64,000 nucleotides of DNA from Brachypterus glaber (GCA_958510825.1 OY294046.1:4836001-4900000), one strand, 5' to 3'. Positions 39,501 to 43,364 are shown, counted from the first letter of the stretch. Notes: generated by a model not told the origin, from the letters alone. Translations and numbers: made by a program.

Positions 39501-41637
39501 TGACATAATTTTTCGCAAAATTATAGATTTTTATTTAAAAATAAAAGGTGTTGGATAAAATTAAATTCTCAACTCGTGTATTAAGTGATTTTATCCACTT
39601 AATACACTAGTTAAGAAAATAACTATTTTTGAAGATAATTTAAATGCAAGTATTACATGGAACAAATTTTCTGAAAGATAGGTAAAATCGAACAGAAATT
39701 GCCCCCACCAAAGCAAAATCCTGGATCCGCCCCTGAGGTGAGCAAATATAAATCATACACAAATAAAGAATTAAACGCCAAAATTAAATATAAGACTAGG
39801 TAGGTAGTTTATTTTGTTTATTAAAAATTAGAAGGTCTCTCGGAAGGTCCGCTTTCTTGTCTGTTGACACAAATCTGATTTCTCTGAGGAATCACATAAA
39901 CTCGCATAAACTGTGTAATGAGATCCAACGAAAAGAATGCGCTGTATTAGGTGAAGCTTATACACGGTGGTTTTCTGCAAATTTTAACTTTTTGTTTCCG
40001 ACCCCTGATTTTTTTTTCATAAATTGTTTAAACACACCTAAAGAAGTAATTTAGGCAAATATAAAAAAAATTGTACAGGCCGGTCGTTTTTTATTTGCGT
40101 TTTTTCTAATTTATTATAATATGTACATATTACGTAATTGCACTTTTTATATTTTAGATATAATTATATAATCATTATTTTTAATCACTACATTAGAAAA
40201 ATACTTTTCACTAAAAAAACATGATTTTCAACCTCCGAATAATTATTTTTTGGCTTTATGATCTAAAAGATTAAATCTGTTAGTCAGAGTTAAAGCTCAA
40301 CAACTATCTGAAGGTGGGACTCGCCTAGAGTATAATAGTATAATTAAAGTGCTAGTTTTATAACATACGTTTTTAGCGCACGAGTATCAGTTTGTTCTAA
40401 AGTACTAGTAGGCTAAAAACGTGTTATGAAACGAGTGCTTTATACATTTTTTCTATTTTGCTCTAAAATTTAAAAAAACTTACATTTAAATTGATGACTG
40501 ATTTAGGGATTTTTGTTTTGGATTGGCATTACAGTTTACACCATGTTTAAAATTCTAAGAACAAATGATATTTTGATATATTTTATAGTGATCTCTTCTC
40601 TTTTTTACTGAAATTAACCAAGCCACAATTTTAACATGGTAAAAATAACCTAAACACAAAATTTTGTGGAAATTCAACTTAAAAGCGACATTGACATTTG
40701 CACGAAAAACGTCAAGCGATAGGCCAGGTCTGTTGCCAACCCAAAAGAACAAAAAGTACAGACCTCTTATGGGCCTTTATAAGAACACGCAAAATGCGTG
40801 TGATTATGAACTTATAAGACTCGCAAAATAGAAAAAGAATGTAGTCGAACACAAAGTATTTATCAGGTTTTTTTGTGCCAAGTTTGGATGATCGAACTGT
40901 AGAGACAAATAACCAAAACTGAACTAAATATAAACTTTTATTAGCAAAGTAAAATAATAGTATATTAAAGAACTAGTTTCATAACATACGCTTTTAGCGC
41001 ACGAGTAAAAGTTTAGAAAACGAGCCGCTTGCGGCGAGTTTTCTAAAGTACTAGTGCGCTTAAAACGTGTTATGAATATTTTTGCTCTAAAATTTAAAAA
41101 AAGCTACATTTAAATTGATGACTGATTTAGGGATTTTTGTTTTGGATTGGCATTACAGTTTACACCATGTTTAAAATTCTAAGAACAAATGATATTTTGA
41201 TATATTTTATAGTCATATCTTCTCTTTTTTACTGCAATTAAGCAAGCCACAATTTTAACATGGTAAAAATAACCTAAACACAAAATTTTGTGGAAAATTC
41301 AACTTAAAAGCGACATTGACATTTGCACGAAAAACGTCAAGCGATAGGCCAGGTCTGTTGCCAACCCAAAAGAACAAAAAGTACAGACCTCTTATGGGCC
41401 TTTATAAGAACACGCAAAATGCGTGTGATTATGAACTTATAAGACTCGCAAAATAGAAAAGGAATGTTACGGGAACAACTGTTATAGTCGAACACAAAGT
41501 GTTTATCAGGTTTTTTTGTGCCAAGTTTGGATGAACGAACTATAGAGACAAATAACTTACATGTCAGACAGGGCCAGCGTTTGCCGTGTCACGAGTAATA
41601 TAGCAGCCGCGCGAACTAGCATCCAAGGCTGACCCAT
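441..41637 (-). CDS. pHCl: pHCl-like Cys-loop ligand-gated chloride channel subunit (5' part of gene, six exons, runs off the left edge)
   Basis: Plasma-membrane pentameric anion channel subunit. Joining the six minus-strand exons (41561-41637, 37463-37551, 14020-14084, 10028-10248, 6355-6437, 441-581) gives 676 coding bases with every intron phase consistent. The product has a signal peptide (residues 1-22), then extracellular domain: YDKRLLPPV near 46-54, SLASPDES near 68-75, loop-A type WLPD at 115-118, Cys-loop C158...C172 with exactly 13 residues between the cysteines and the FPFDDP core, and the VWKNDED stretch after it. N-glycosylation sequons are visible (NVS, NQS, NGS, NQT). [10 protein letters not shown] and [10 protein letters not shown] match what I remember of insect pHCl better than GluCl, Rdl or HisCl. 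The four transmembrane helices are not in the window. Introns are 4.0, 23.4, 3.8, 3.6 and 5.8 kb. Family assignment is secure; the exact subfamily is from memory. Confidence 0.88.
772..1238. repeat. Long palindrome (foldback element), arms about 225 bp
   Basis: Bases 772-996 are the near-exact reverse complement of 1013-1238, with a loop of about 16 bases. Outer arm sequence is AACGAACTAA(C/G)AACTCTTC; inner landmark is CAGGCCTGAACAATAAC. The small ORF at 988-1194 is a by-product of one arm. Confidence 0.85.
1876..2208 (+). mobile_element. Family M element, copy 1 (333 bp)
   Basis: Begins ATAGTTATTTATG-TACTAGTGGGTAAAG and contains a hairpin in which GAAAATTAACCTG is answered by CAGGTTAATTTTC, then a tail of TTGAGT/TTATTC-rich sequence. 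Further copies: 11531-11763 (minus), 11764-12086 (plus), 35325-35424 (minus, partial), 63317-63570 (minus), 63944-64000 (plus, cut by the window). Confidence 0.8.
2500..3620. repeat. GTCCGTCC-containing repeat followed by degenerate tandem units
   Basis: 2540-2850 has the (GTCC)n-type motif and CTTGGATACAAATG, related to 12240-12360. 2900-3620 holds four or five diverged units with the recurring phrases ATATTGGGGTTTTTGAGGT and GGGGGGTAGTTTTC, spacing roughly 100-170 bp. A partial copy is at 63205-63315. The ORFs here show no recognisable protein. Confidence 0.6.
3621..5470. other. Intron 5 sequence, no gene seen
   Basis: AT-rich DNA with a short (AGATA)n run near 3997-4021, a scrap of the family F arm near 4200-4280 (ACATATGTTTATAGGAACTTTTT), and a slightly GC-richer stretch at 4800-5160 with no recognisable product. 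Confidence 0.5.
5471..5935 (-). mobile_element. Family P arm (Penelope-like remnant with hammerhead-like motif), copy 1
   Basis: About 460 bp nearly identical to both arms of the 28562-29459 palindrome. On the minus strand, near 5634-5571, it contains TTGAAAATGACTTT...AAGTCGAAAC followed by AATTGTC, the layout of a diverged hammerhead core. Assignment to Penelope-like elements is inference from that motif; no RT is present. Confidence 0.55.
6355..6437 (-). CDS. pHCl: pHCl exon 5 (Cys-loop exon)
   Basis: 83 bases, acceptor CAG at 6440-6438, donor GTAAGT starting at 6354. It completes R151 and encodes [20 protein letters not shown] followed by CSFAMES, then the first base of an Ile codon. The two cysteines are separated by 13 residues, the defining Cys-loop spacing, with the canonical F-P-F-D-D-P. 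A second GT nearby (6357-6356) would break the frame to the next exon, so the 6354 donor was chosen. Confidence 0.92.
6590..7110 (+). repeat. Half copy of the 37650-38672 inverted repeat, rich in CCTCATAA units
   Basis: Carries the same order of landmarks as the left arm at 37670-38140: CCAATATGAT, CGCTGAAATTGAATCCG, CCTACACGTCA, GACATAACCTC, and then many degenerate CCTCATAA/CCTAACCTC units. It lies just right of pHCl exon 5. Confidence 0.65.
7245..8215. mobile_element. Inverted-repeat element carrying a second element inside
   Basis: Termini TTGGGC(C/T)GCGTT(A/G)AGCAGAA form about 55 bp terminal inverted repeats (7245-7300 and 8160-8215). The interior is occupied by the 7399-8107 element. 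No transposase. Confidence 0.7.
7399..8107. mobile_element. TA-flanked foldback MITE, family Q copy 1
   Basis: Starts CAGTGCGGTCCAAAAGTC after TA and ends with the complement of CAGAGCGGTCCAAAAGTCAC before TA. The arms are long and mirror each other, including an AAAGGGGGGTCGTGTGATAC segment. A shorter copy (355 bp) is at 14566-14920. TA target and CAG terminus suggest a Tc1/mariner-related MITE. Confidence 0.75.
8273..9208. mobile_element. Foldback element, family F, arms about 440 bp
   Basis: Left arm 8273-8715 is mirrored by 8768-9208 around a loop of about 52 bases. Ends read TGTATTTGAAATAGGGT. The ORFs 8509-8703 (-), 8733-8972 (+) and 8728-9096 (-) arise from the mirrored arms and do not look like genes. 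A single diverged arm is at 37060-37320. Confidence 0.8.
9209..10027. repeat. Intron 4 with small hairpin repeats
   Basis: 9551-9640 is a hairpin with TGCTACACTT ends and AATACTGTATTTGTT arms; 9744-9825 is a diverged relative. 9310-9500 is also present in inverted orientation at about 59260-59400 (GGGCGAAAA, AGCGACACTTTTTGTTCATG). Confidence 0.55.
10028..10248 (-). CDS. pHCl: pHCl exon 4 (core of ligand-binding domain)
   Basis: 221 bases, acceptor TTTTTTGCAG, donor GTAGGT at 10027. It encodes residues 78-150 plus two bases of R151: [19 protein letters not shown], then a His-rich [13 protein letters not shown] and [20 protein letters not shown], ending [13 protein letters not shown] is loop A, and RNGSV-Y-R is the conserved strand before the Cys-loop. 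Two glycosylation sequons are present (NQS, NGS). This is the longest channel exon in the window and the one that identifies the family on its own. Confidence 0.93.
10431..11200. mobile_element. Putative MITE with CCCTGGT ends and many AACGTT palindromes
   Basis: Begins CCCTGGTCGAAA and ends with the complement of CCCTGGTAGAAAA. The interior is dominated by AACGTTAG, ACGTTATAA and their complements at both ends. No protein. Lies in pHCl intron 3. Confidence 0.5.
11531..12086. mobile_element. Two family M elements head to head, forming a 550 bp palindrome
   Basis: 11531-11763 (minus copy) and 11764-12086 (plus copy) meet at ACCATAAATAACTATTATGGTAC. The left copy lacks the hairpin segment present in the right copy. 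Confidence 0.8.
12087..12735. other. Intron 3 sequence, no gene seen
   Basis: Contains a GTCCGTCCGTCC motif repeat near 12300-12330 related to 2670-2710, otherwise AT-rich. The minus-strand ORFs here (12031-12365) do not resemble known proteins. Confidence 0.45.
12749..13300 (+). mobile_element. tRNA-derived SINE (552 bp) with a 13 bp target-site duplication
   Basis: The body starts with a tRNA-like head: an A box TAGCTCAGTCG that fits the pol III consensus, then a B box GGTTCAATCC about 45 bases later. It ends in a (CTA)n tail. It is flanked by TAGAGACTTTTTG on both sides (12736-12748 and 13301-13313). The head does not fold as a functional tRNA to its 3' end, so this is a SINE and not a tRNA gene. 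The ORFs across it are incidental. Confidence 0.82.
13314..14019. other. Intron 3 sequence, no gene seen
   Basis: Continues the repeat interrupted by the SINE (to about 13430), then AT-rich unassigned DNA up to pHCl exon 3. Confidence 0.45.
14020..14084 (-). CDS. pHCl: pHCl exon 3 (short beta-strand exon)
   Basis: 65 bases between a TTATAG acceptor and a GTAAGT donor. Its first two bases complete the split Gly codon, then it reads [20 protein letters not shown] plus L. This matches the first beta strand and following loop of pHCl-type channels and leads in frame (phase 0) into KYEVEF of the next exon. It contains the sequon N61-V-S. Too short to appear as an ORF; found by looking for the missing segment between exons 2 and 4. 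Confidence 0.9.
14566..14920. mobile_element. TA-flanked foldback MITE, family Q copy 2 (355 bp)
   Basis: Same termini as 7399-8107 (CAGTGCGGTCCAAAAG ... complement of CAGAGCGGTCCAAAAG), TA on both sides, with a large central deletion relative to copy 1. Confidence 0.75.
14985..15412. repeat. Decayed inverted-repeat element
   Basis: Mirrored blocks such as CATCGAGCCCTAAAAA (about 15138-15153) against TTTTTAGGGCTCAATG, and outer TTGCACCCTA/CACCCTAGGATACAATGCACC. The 150-codon minus ORF (14962-15414) is low-complexity, rich in Phe/Lys, and derives from this repeat. Confidence 0.45.
15501..17480 (-). mobile_element. Nested transposon, copy 1 (1980 bp)
   Basis: Outer ends read CAGGGTTATTCACGGAAG with TA on both sides (15499-15500, 17481-17482). 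Outer arms of about 420 bp each contain a perfect hairpin of GTGCCACTTCCGGT. Inside lies a second unit, 15925-17056, with its own ends CAGGGTGTCTGAAAAAGC flanked by TA, inverted arms of about 200 bp, and the transposase fragment. It is the inverted, nearly identical twin of 19558-21538. Copy 1 lies in the large pHCl intron. Confidence 0.85.
16202..16756 (-). pseudogene. Truncated Tc1/mariner-like transposase (copy 1), 184 codons
   Basis: N-terminal helix-turn-helix-type region ([15 protein letters not shown]) is followed by a second DNA-binding part ([20 protein letters not shown]) and the first catalytic-acid motif [13 protein letters not shown] near the C-terminus. The second and third acids of the DDE/D triad are absent, so no active enzyme is encoded. 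The frame stops right after ENPVLR, where the DNA reads AAGGTAAAT, a good splice donor; the ORF could be exon 1 of a two-exon gene whose second exon was lost. Transposase family from the WTDE motif and TA target; finer class uncertain. Confidence 0.75.
17481..17785. other. Unassigned AT-rich intron sequence
   Basis: No ORF, repeat ends or motifs recognised. Confidence 0.4.
17786..18313. mobile_element. piggyBac-like MITE (528 bp)
   Basis: Ends are CCCTCCAATACCCGCA(G)C and the complement of CCCTGCAATACCCGCAAGC, with TTAA on each side (17782-17785 and 18314-18317). A 68-codon minus ORF (18042-18248) contains C-x2-C in MCQNCSKPI and could be a scrap of the Cys-rich C-terminus of a piggyBac transposase, but that is weak. 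Confidence 0.75.
18404..18682 (+). mobile_element. tRNA-derived SINE, family S copy 1
   Basis: Head GGGAGGATTGGTGTAGTAG includes an A box (TGGTGTAGTAG) that fits the pol III consensus; a B box GTTCGATTC follows about 55 bases later. The body has landmarks CGGACACTCCCTAT, AGTCCTGGACTTAGGGGATG and GTACGAGGTTAAACAAACAT. Two other copies: 27474-27735 (minus) and 61447-61700 (plus, shortened head). Confidence 0.8.
18683..19557. other. Unassigned intron sequence
   Basis: AT-rich; a short (GT)n run near 19478-19492. No gene or bounded element recognised. Confidence 0.4.
19558..21538 (+). mobile_element. Nested transposon, copy 2 (1981 bp)
   Basis: Same organisation as copy 1 but in the opposite orientation: outer ends CAGGGTTATTCACGGAAG with TA flanks (19556-19557, 21539-21540), inner unit 19982-21114 with ends CAGGGTGTCTGAAAAAGC, transposase fragment in the middle. 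The left arm here corresponds to the right arm of copy 1. Confidence 0.85.
20282..20836 (+). pseudogene. Truncated Tc1/mariner-like transposase (copy 2), 184 codons
   Basis: Differs from copy 1 at only a handful of residues (for example FAIFGEN for FSIFGEN, NNENNE for NNEDNE, KPNFLK for KQNFLK). Same start (MAEAYSYPV), same first-acid motif WTDEAKF, same stop immediately after ENPVLR at an AAGGTAAAT sequence. Missing the rest of the catalytic core, so probably moved in trans. Confidence 0.75.
21740..23072 (+). mobile_element. 5'-truncated non-LTR retrotransposon (jockey/CR1-like), with (ATT)n tail
   Basis: Encodes the C-terminal two thirds of a LINE ORF2 and ends in a 3' UTR, AATAAAG and a (ATT)n tail at about 23045-23072. 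The left border is uncertain because the frame stays open upstream of the first recognisable RT block. No target duplication could be recognised. Confidence 0.75.
21790..22911 (+). pseudogene. LINE reverse transcriptase, C-terminal part
   Basis: Reads [20 protein letters not shown] (RT palm motif A), then [13 protein letters not shown] where the family usually has GVPQGS-LGP, and the catalytic motif C as FADD ([10 protein letters not shown]) instead of YADD. It continues through the [11 protein letters not shown] thumb block, a YG--FWG block and PRHR near the end. The frame is open for about 370 codons to a TAA at 22909-22911. The N-terminal endonuclease and first RT blocks are missing. It cannot be functional alone. 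Confidence 0.85.
24704..26571 (-). mobile_element. 5'-truncated LINE with (TAAG)n tail, inserted into duplication unit 2
   Basis: The 3' end on the minus strand is a (CTTA)n tail (24704-24726 as TAAG on plus). The 5' end is cut inside the coding region at 26571. Unit 1 shows the empty site: ...CCTTATAAAG|AC|AGCTGCC; two bases (AC) are missing at the filled site and no target duplication is evident. Confidence 0.85.
24868..26571 (-). pseudogene. LINE reverse transcriptase, near-complete RT domain, 5'-truncated
   Basis: The open frame runs from the truncation point at 26571 (about 76 codons before the first Met at 26343) to the stop at 24868. Motifs in order: [32 protein letters not shown], motif [30 protein letters not shown], catalytic [22 protein letters not shown] and LGLFVD. 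The frame is uninterrupted, which suggests a recent insertion. No endonuclease domain remains. Jockey/CR1-like; clade not certain. Confidence 0.88.
26797..27163. other. Unassigned sequence
   Basis: Contains repeated TCATGA-type words (26850-26945) but no bounded element or ORF. Confidence 0.4.
27164..27357. repeat. Inverted repeat of about 190 bp (MITE-like)
   Basis: TAGGGTCACTCGA plus TTGTTGCTTTGTCTAG at the left is mirrored by CTAGACAAAGTAACAAC and TCGAGTGACCCTA at the right. Confidence 0.6.
27474..27735 (-). mobile_element. tRNA-derived SINE, family S copy 2
   Basis: Reverse complement of the 18404 copy: tail GTACGAGGTTAAAC at 27474, B box GTTCGATTC, A-box region near 27700-27725. It ends about 400 bp upstream of the Pdha start codon. 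Confidence 0.8.
27741..28129 (+). other. Upstream region of Pdha
   Basis: Expected to hold the promoter and 5' UTR of the enzyme gene. I see no convincing TATA box or initiator. A palindrome-rich stretch (CAGTGAATACAGTGTATACAG) is near 27774-27794. Confidence 0.35.
28130..28526 (+). CDS. Pdha: Pdha exon 1
   Basis: Start ATG at 28130 ([10 protein letters not shown]). Encodes the transit peptide and the N-terminal part to SELL, plus one base of the next Gly codon; donor GTATAA at 28527. Reading past the donor gives 27 spurious codons, so the 159-codon ORF to 28609 overstates the exon. Confidence 0.9.
28130..34595 (+). CDS. Pdha: Pyruvate dehydrogenase E1 component alpha subunit, complete, four exons
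   Basis: Mitochondrial matrix enzyme: the E1 alpha/beta heterotetramer decarboxylates pyruvate with thiamine diphosphate and passes the acetyl group to E2. Exons 28130-28526, 32292-32699, 33304-33667 and 34547-34595 join in phase to 405 codons, close to the usual 390-400. Residues 1 to about 35 are basic and lack acids early, fitting a transit peptide. Then RRME (65-68), [12 protein letters not shown] (81-92), [19 protein letters not shown], the thiamine-binding GDG (188-190) to NN (217-218), and the regulatory loop [16 protein letters not shown] (280-295). Serines matching kinase sites 1, 2 and 3 are kept (S286, S293, S232). Oddity: Y283 where most have His in Y-H-G-H-S. The gene lies antisense in the 23.4 kb pHCl intron. 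Confidence 0.92.
28562..29459. mobile_element. Family P palindrome: two roughly 430 bp arms head to head, 35 bp into Pdha intron 1
   Basis: 28568-28985 and 29010-29425 are near-perfect reverse complements around a spacer of about 25 bases; the right arm extends further (to 29459) and there matches the single copy at 5471-5935. Each arm contains a hammerhead-like core (minus near 28688-28634, plus near 29300-29355). Penelope-like origin is inferred from that core only. Confidence 0.8.
29515..29559 (-). ncRNA. Minimal hammerhead ribozyme candidate
   Basis: On the minus strand, in order: stem I strand UUGGUA (29559-29554), core CUGAAGA (29553-29547, fits CUGANGA), stem II GGGC-loop CAGCA-GCCC (29546-29534), core GAAA (29533-29530), two-pair stem III (A-U, C-G) with five-base loop UGUCA, cleavage triplet GUC (29523-29521), and stem I partner UACCAA (29520-29515), six perfect pairs. 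All invariant bases are present. Very short stem III is typical of hammerheads in Penelope-like retroelements, which tend to act as dimers. No activity can be shown from sequence. Confidence 0.7.
29730..31113. mobile_element. Inverted-repeat transposon with transposase remnant in Pdha intron 1 (1384 bp)
   Basis: Ends CACAGTGCGACCCTGCA, arms about 385 bp (29730-30113 and 30704-31113), flanked by ATAA on both sides (29726-29729 and 31114-31117). CAC termini with a 4 bp duplication are compatible with the CACTA/Mirage/Chapaev group (inference). Confidence 0.7.
30101..30535 (-). pseudogene. Transposase-like protein fragment
   Basis: The minus frame, open from 30535 to the stop at 30101, reads [20 protein letters not shown], then [34 protein letters not shown] and [13 protein letters not shown]. 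The P-K-H-hhhhH and SEQ-ES-H--F pattern is one I associate with C-terminal parts of DNA-transposon proteins in insects and cnidarians, family not recalled. It lacks an upstream start and most of a catalytic domain. The stretch at 30484-30756 on the other strand is a shadow. Confidence 0.5.
31118..32291 (+). other. Rest of Pdha intron 1, no gene seen
   Basis: Simple-sequence spots: (AT)n near 31231-31240, CTT-rich 31660-31680, (AAAT)n near 32121-32139. No other element ends recognised. Confidence 0.4.
32292..32699 (+). CDS. Pdha: Pdha exon 2 (thiamine diphosphate site)
   Basis: Acceptor TTTTTAG at 32291, donor GTAAAG at 32700. Starts [15 protein letters not shown] and holds the GDGAANQGQ ... 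[10 protein letters not shown] cofactor-binding block. Ends after NS plus one base of a Gly codon. Confidence 0.92.
33046..33195. repeat. Small inverted repeat in Pdha intron 2
   Basis: TATCGTCGCCTTCCTTAAAAA plus GGGGCTTTTATC is mirrored by GATAAGCCCCTTCG and AAGGAAGACGACGATA; about 150 bp, MITE-like. The rest of intron 2 (32700-33303) shows nothing. Confidence 0.6.
33304..33667 (+). CDS. Pdha: Pdha exon 3 (phosphorylation loop)
   Basis: Acceptor TTTTTACAG at 33303, donor GTAAGT at 33668. Encodes [20 protein letters not shown] through the C-terminal helices to VGPAIN and two bases of an Ile codon. The donor is duplicated 28 bases downstream. Without splicing at 33668 the frame meets TAA at 33669-33671. 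Confidence 0.92.
33655..33725 (+). repeat. 28 bp tandem repeat duplicating the Pdha exon 3 splice donor
   Basis: CAGCTATAAATATGTAAG plus TTTTACAGAT occurs at 33655-33682 and 33683-33710, and a third, decayed start follows (CAGCTATAACTATG). Both full units contain the donor GTAAGT (33668 and 33696). Confidence 0.9.
34025..34360 (+). repeat. Degenerate tandem repeat in Pdha intron 3
   Basis: Four or so units of 75-90 bp sharing AAAAGCTTTAACCCCTG(A/T)C and TTTGATGACTAAAA, starting near 34050, 34127, 34206 and 34297. The remainder of intron 3 is AT-rich. Confidence 0.6.
34547..34595 (+). CDS. Pdha: Pdha exon 4 (last 15 codons and stop)
   Basis: Acceptor TTTTTTTTTCAG at 34546. Completes Ile390 and reads [15 protein letters not shown], then TGA. 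The 3' UTR has AATAAA at 34646-34651, a likely polyadenylation signal. This short tail is not conserved in what I know of the family, so the exon rests on splice-site, phase and poly(A) evidence. Confidence 0.75.
34646..34651 (+). terminator. Probable Pdha polyadenylation signal
   Basis: AATAAA 51 bases after the stop codon of Pdha. Confidence 0.6.
34660..35324. other. Region after Pdha, no gene seen
   Basis: Contains two similar words, GCGTGCGCAAAAGA and GCGTGCGAAAGAAG, near 34875-34925; otherwise unassigned intron of pHCl. Confidence 0.4.
35325..35424 (-). mobile_element. Family M element, copy 4 (partial)
   Basis: Hairpin-containing end only: CGATATTGCCCTCTCG to ACCATAAATAACTATT. Confidence 0.75.
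35490..35768 (-). CDS. Unrecognised open reading frame (92 codons)
   Basis: The frame reads like balanced protein ([40 protein letters not shown]), unlike the low-complexity ORFs nearby, but I do not recognise it. It lies in the large pHCl intron and in the same orientation. It could be an exon of an unknown gene, a transposon scrap, or chance. Not assigned a function. Confidence 0.2.
   Translation of the reverse strand: MTNVKICHFEVIETKTPVTMLLWYNVHFEKLYHQFTKSRFAVADADFCCGLQSPEDGKNDIHNILPSRKQRGPLFVIFSLSKCLEYLPFRNF
35769..37059. other. Unassigned AT-rich sequence
   Basis: Near 35826-35850 TTGAAAATGGATC...GATCCCGAAACG resembles a decayed hammerhead-type core as in family P. Nothing else recognised. 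Confidence 0.4.
37060..37320 (+). repeat. Solo arm of foldback family F
   Basis: Matches one arm of 8273-9208: CATCACCCCTGGTTAAAGTAAG, then AGGGGCGTAGCTCCCTTA and ACATATGTTTATAGGAAC. It ends about 140 bp left of pHCl exon 2. Confidence 0.6.
37463..37551 (-). CDS. pHCl: pHCl exon 2 (N-terminal extracellular helix region)
   Basis: 89 bases flanked by TTTCAG and GTGAGT. With the phases set by its neighbours it encodes [20 protein letters not shown] followed by DKRLLPPVR. The YDKRL.PP signature is the start of the ligand-binding domain in Cys-loop receptors. It begins by completing the split Ile codon of the first exon and ends on the first base of a Gly codon. The following intron is the 23.4 kb one that contains the Pdha gene. 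Confidence 0.9.
37650..38672. repeat. Long inverted repeat, arms about 500 bp
   Basis: The left arm (37650-38140) and right arm (38190-38672) mirror each other (for example CCAATATGATATTCCTATG against CATAGGAATATCATATTGG) and enclose CCTCATAA-type minisatellite runs. The ORFs 38126-38504 come from the right arm. A half copy is at 6590-7110. Confidence 0.75.
38673..40339. other. Unassigned pHCl intron 1 sequence
   Basis: AT-rich. A 65-codon plus frame at 39857-40054 has a reasonably balanced composition but is not recognised. No bounded elements seen. Confidence 0.4.
40340..41556. repeat. Tandem segmental duplication (about 624 bp period) ending at the pHCl exon 1 donor
   Basis: Each unit has a family H hairpin (40340-40443; 40962-41077) and then about 470 bp of shared sequence (from GCTCTAAAATTT at 40460 and 41084 to GAGACAAATAAC at 40913 and 41556). 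Unit 2 has a small insertion in GAATGTTACGGGAACAACTG. The end of unit 2 lies 3 bases from the donor of the signal-peptide exon. Confidence 0.85.
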
Positions 41638-41647
41638 ATTAGGACAT
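41561..41647 (-). CDS. pHCl: pHCl exon with start codon and signal peptide
   Basis: On the minus strand a pyrimidine-rich tract ending CAG precedes this exon and GTAAGT follows it at 41560. The ATG at 41637-41635 opens [15 protein letters not shown] and a hydrophobic run to TLALSD, a typical cleavable signal peptide with probable cleavage after A22. The exon ends with two bases of a codon (AT), which the first base of the next exon completes to ATC (Ile). Ten bases of 5' UTR lie between the acceptor and the ATG, so at least one further upstream non-coding exon is expected to the right. A competing ATG at the very first exon base gives a two-codon uORF (Met-Ser-stop) that ends one base before the real start. 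Confidence 0.85.
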
Positions 41648-41854
41648 CTGAAAAAAATAAAATAAAATGTTACAACATGAAAATTAAAACAAGCTGTAAT
41701 GGTATATTATGCACTTAGTATGCGAACTAAGTCTCTAGTGTTTCAGTGAAGTTGGGGATCCAAATGTACCAGCACGGTCTCGATGTTAGTATGACAACAG
41801 TTTGTATACAATACACACGTAGCAGTATTTAATATGACAAGTAAAGCATTAAAT
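41648..41854. other. Sequence right of pHCl exon 1
   Basis: Holds the T-rich acceptor tract of exon 1 on the minus strand. No 5' UTR exon could be identified here or further right. Confidence 0.4.
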
Positions 41855-43364
41855 ACCAATGGTGGCTCTTAGTTTTTTCAATGAAAAAATTGTCAATGCA
41901 CTTGATTCTAAATTGCAAGTTCTTGCTTTACTTTTTGATTTTTCCAAAGCATTTGATTTGGTGCCCCATGACTTGTTAATTGCAAAATTAAAAAGGTATG
42001 GGGTTAGAGGGATTGCTCTGCAACTGTTTATCTCATACTTGTATGGAAGGACACAGACTGTAAAGTTTAATAACGTCTCGAGTAATAGCATGGATATAAA
42101 ACAGGGTGTTCCACAAGGGTCTATACTGGGTCCAATACTCTACATTATTTTTGCCAATGACCTAATTACATTCTTACTTAAAAATAACATTGTGGTAGTA
42201 CGCTATGCCGATGATACAAATATCTTAATAATCGAAAAATGTATCTATTAAAAAAGAAAACAAAAGAAGTATATGATCAAATTATTTTATGGTCAAATAA
42301 AAACAAGCTAATATTAAATAAATCTAAAACGGCAGCTATATACTTTACTATACAACAAAAGGAAAATTTAATTTTATATGAAACTGTAGATCTGCAACTT
42401 ATCTCCAGTCCTAGTTCAAAAATATTAGGTGTTACATTTGATGCCAATCTAAATTGGAATCTTCATATCAATGAACTCTGTAAAAAACTAAGCAGCTCAT
42501 GTTTTGCACTTAAATTTATGTCAAATCACTGCAGTAGAGATATTATGTTGACTCTTTATTATGCCAATTTTCACTCTCACCTAAAATATGGTATTCTGAA
42601 TTGGGGAAACTGTACACACATTAATAGAATATTTATATTACAAAAATATGCATTGCGTATACTTGCGGGACTAAATTATAGAGATAGCTGCCGTAGGGTT
42701 TTTAAAGAACTAAAAATACTTACTGTGGTAGACTTATATATTCTGGAGGTATGTCTCTTTGTTTATAAAAACAAATCTTATTTTGTGGAAGCTGGCCATA
42801 CAAATAATTATAATACCAGAAATAGAGATTTATTGCAGCCTCCACGTCATCGCACGACGCTGTATCAAAAAAGTTTCTATTTCAATGGCTGTAAATTTTT
42901 TAATAAACTAGATAATGATCTGAAGGCATCCCCCAATTTAAAAACATTTAAAAGTAAACTAAAAATTAAGCTTTTACAGAAAAATTGTTATAGCATAGAC
43001 GAGTTTCTAAACTAATTATTTATGAATGTTATTGTTGTTAACTATTGCAACCATTGTAAAAATTGTGCTATTTTATTACTGTAATACAAAGTGTTTTCTA
43101 AACTAAAGTTTTAAACTATTTATAAATATTATTGTTGTTAACCATTGTAAAAATTGTGCTACTTTATTACTATAATGCAAAGTGTTTTTTGTTTTTTGTT
43201 TTTTTTCTCTTGTTTTTTTTTGATTATTTTTTTTTTTTTACATTTAATGTATTGTAATAGAGTTAAGCATTTTATATTTTGTTATACTGACGTGTCCTAC
43301 CTATTATACCTGTATCTTAGAATTGGATAAATAAAATTATTATTATTATTATTATTATTATTAT
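41855..43364 (+). mobile_element. 5'-truncated non-LTR retrotransposon with (ATT)n tail, second copy of this type
   Basis: RT fragment, long 3' UTR with T-rich tracts and AATAAA, then (ATT)n at 43337-43364. Same tail type and the same protein block order as 21740-23072, so the two belong to related families. Confidence 0.75.
41859..43015 (+). pseudogene. LINE reverse transcriptase with one frameshift
   Basis: First frame (41859-42251): ALLFDFSKAFDLVPHDLL, KQGVPQGSILGPILY and the catalytic VRYADDTNIL. The frame is broken near 42240 and continues in another frame (42239-43015): LILNKSKTAAIYF, LGVTFDANLNWN, YGILNWGN, PPRHRTTL. Compared with the copy at 21790, the YADD and GVPQGS motifs are standard. 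It lacks the endonuclease and early RT blocks. Confidence 0.85.
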
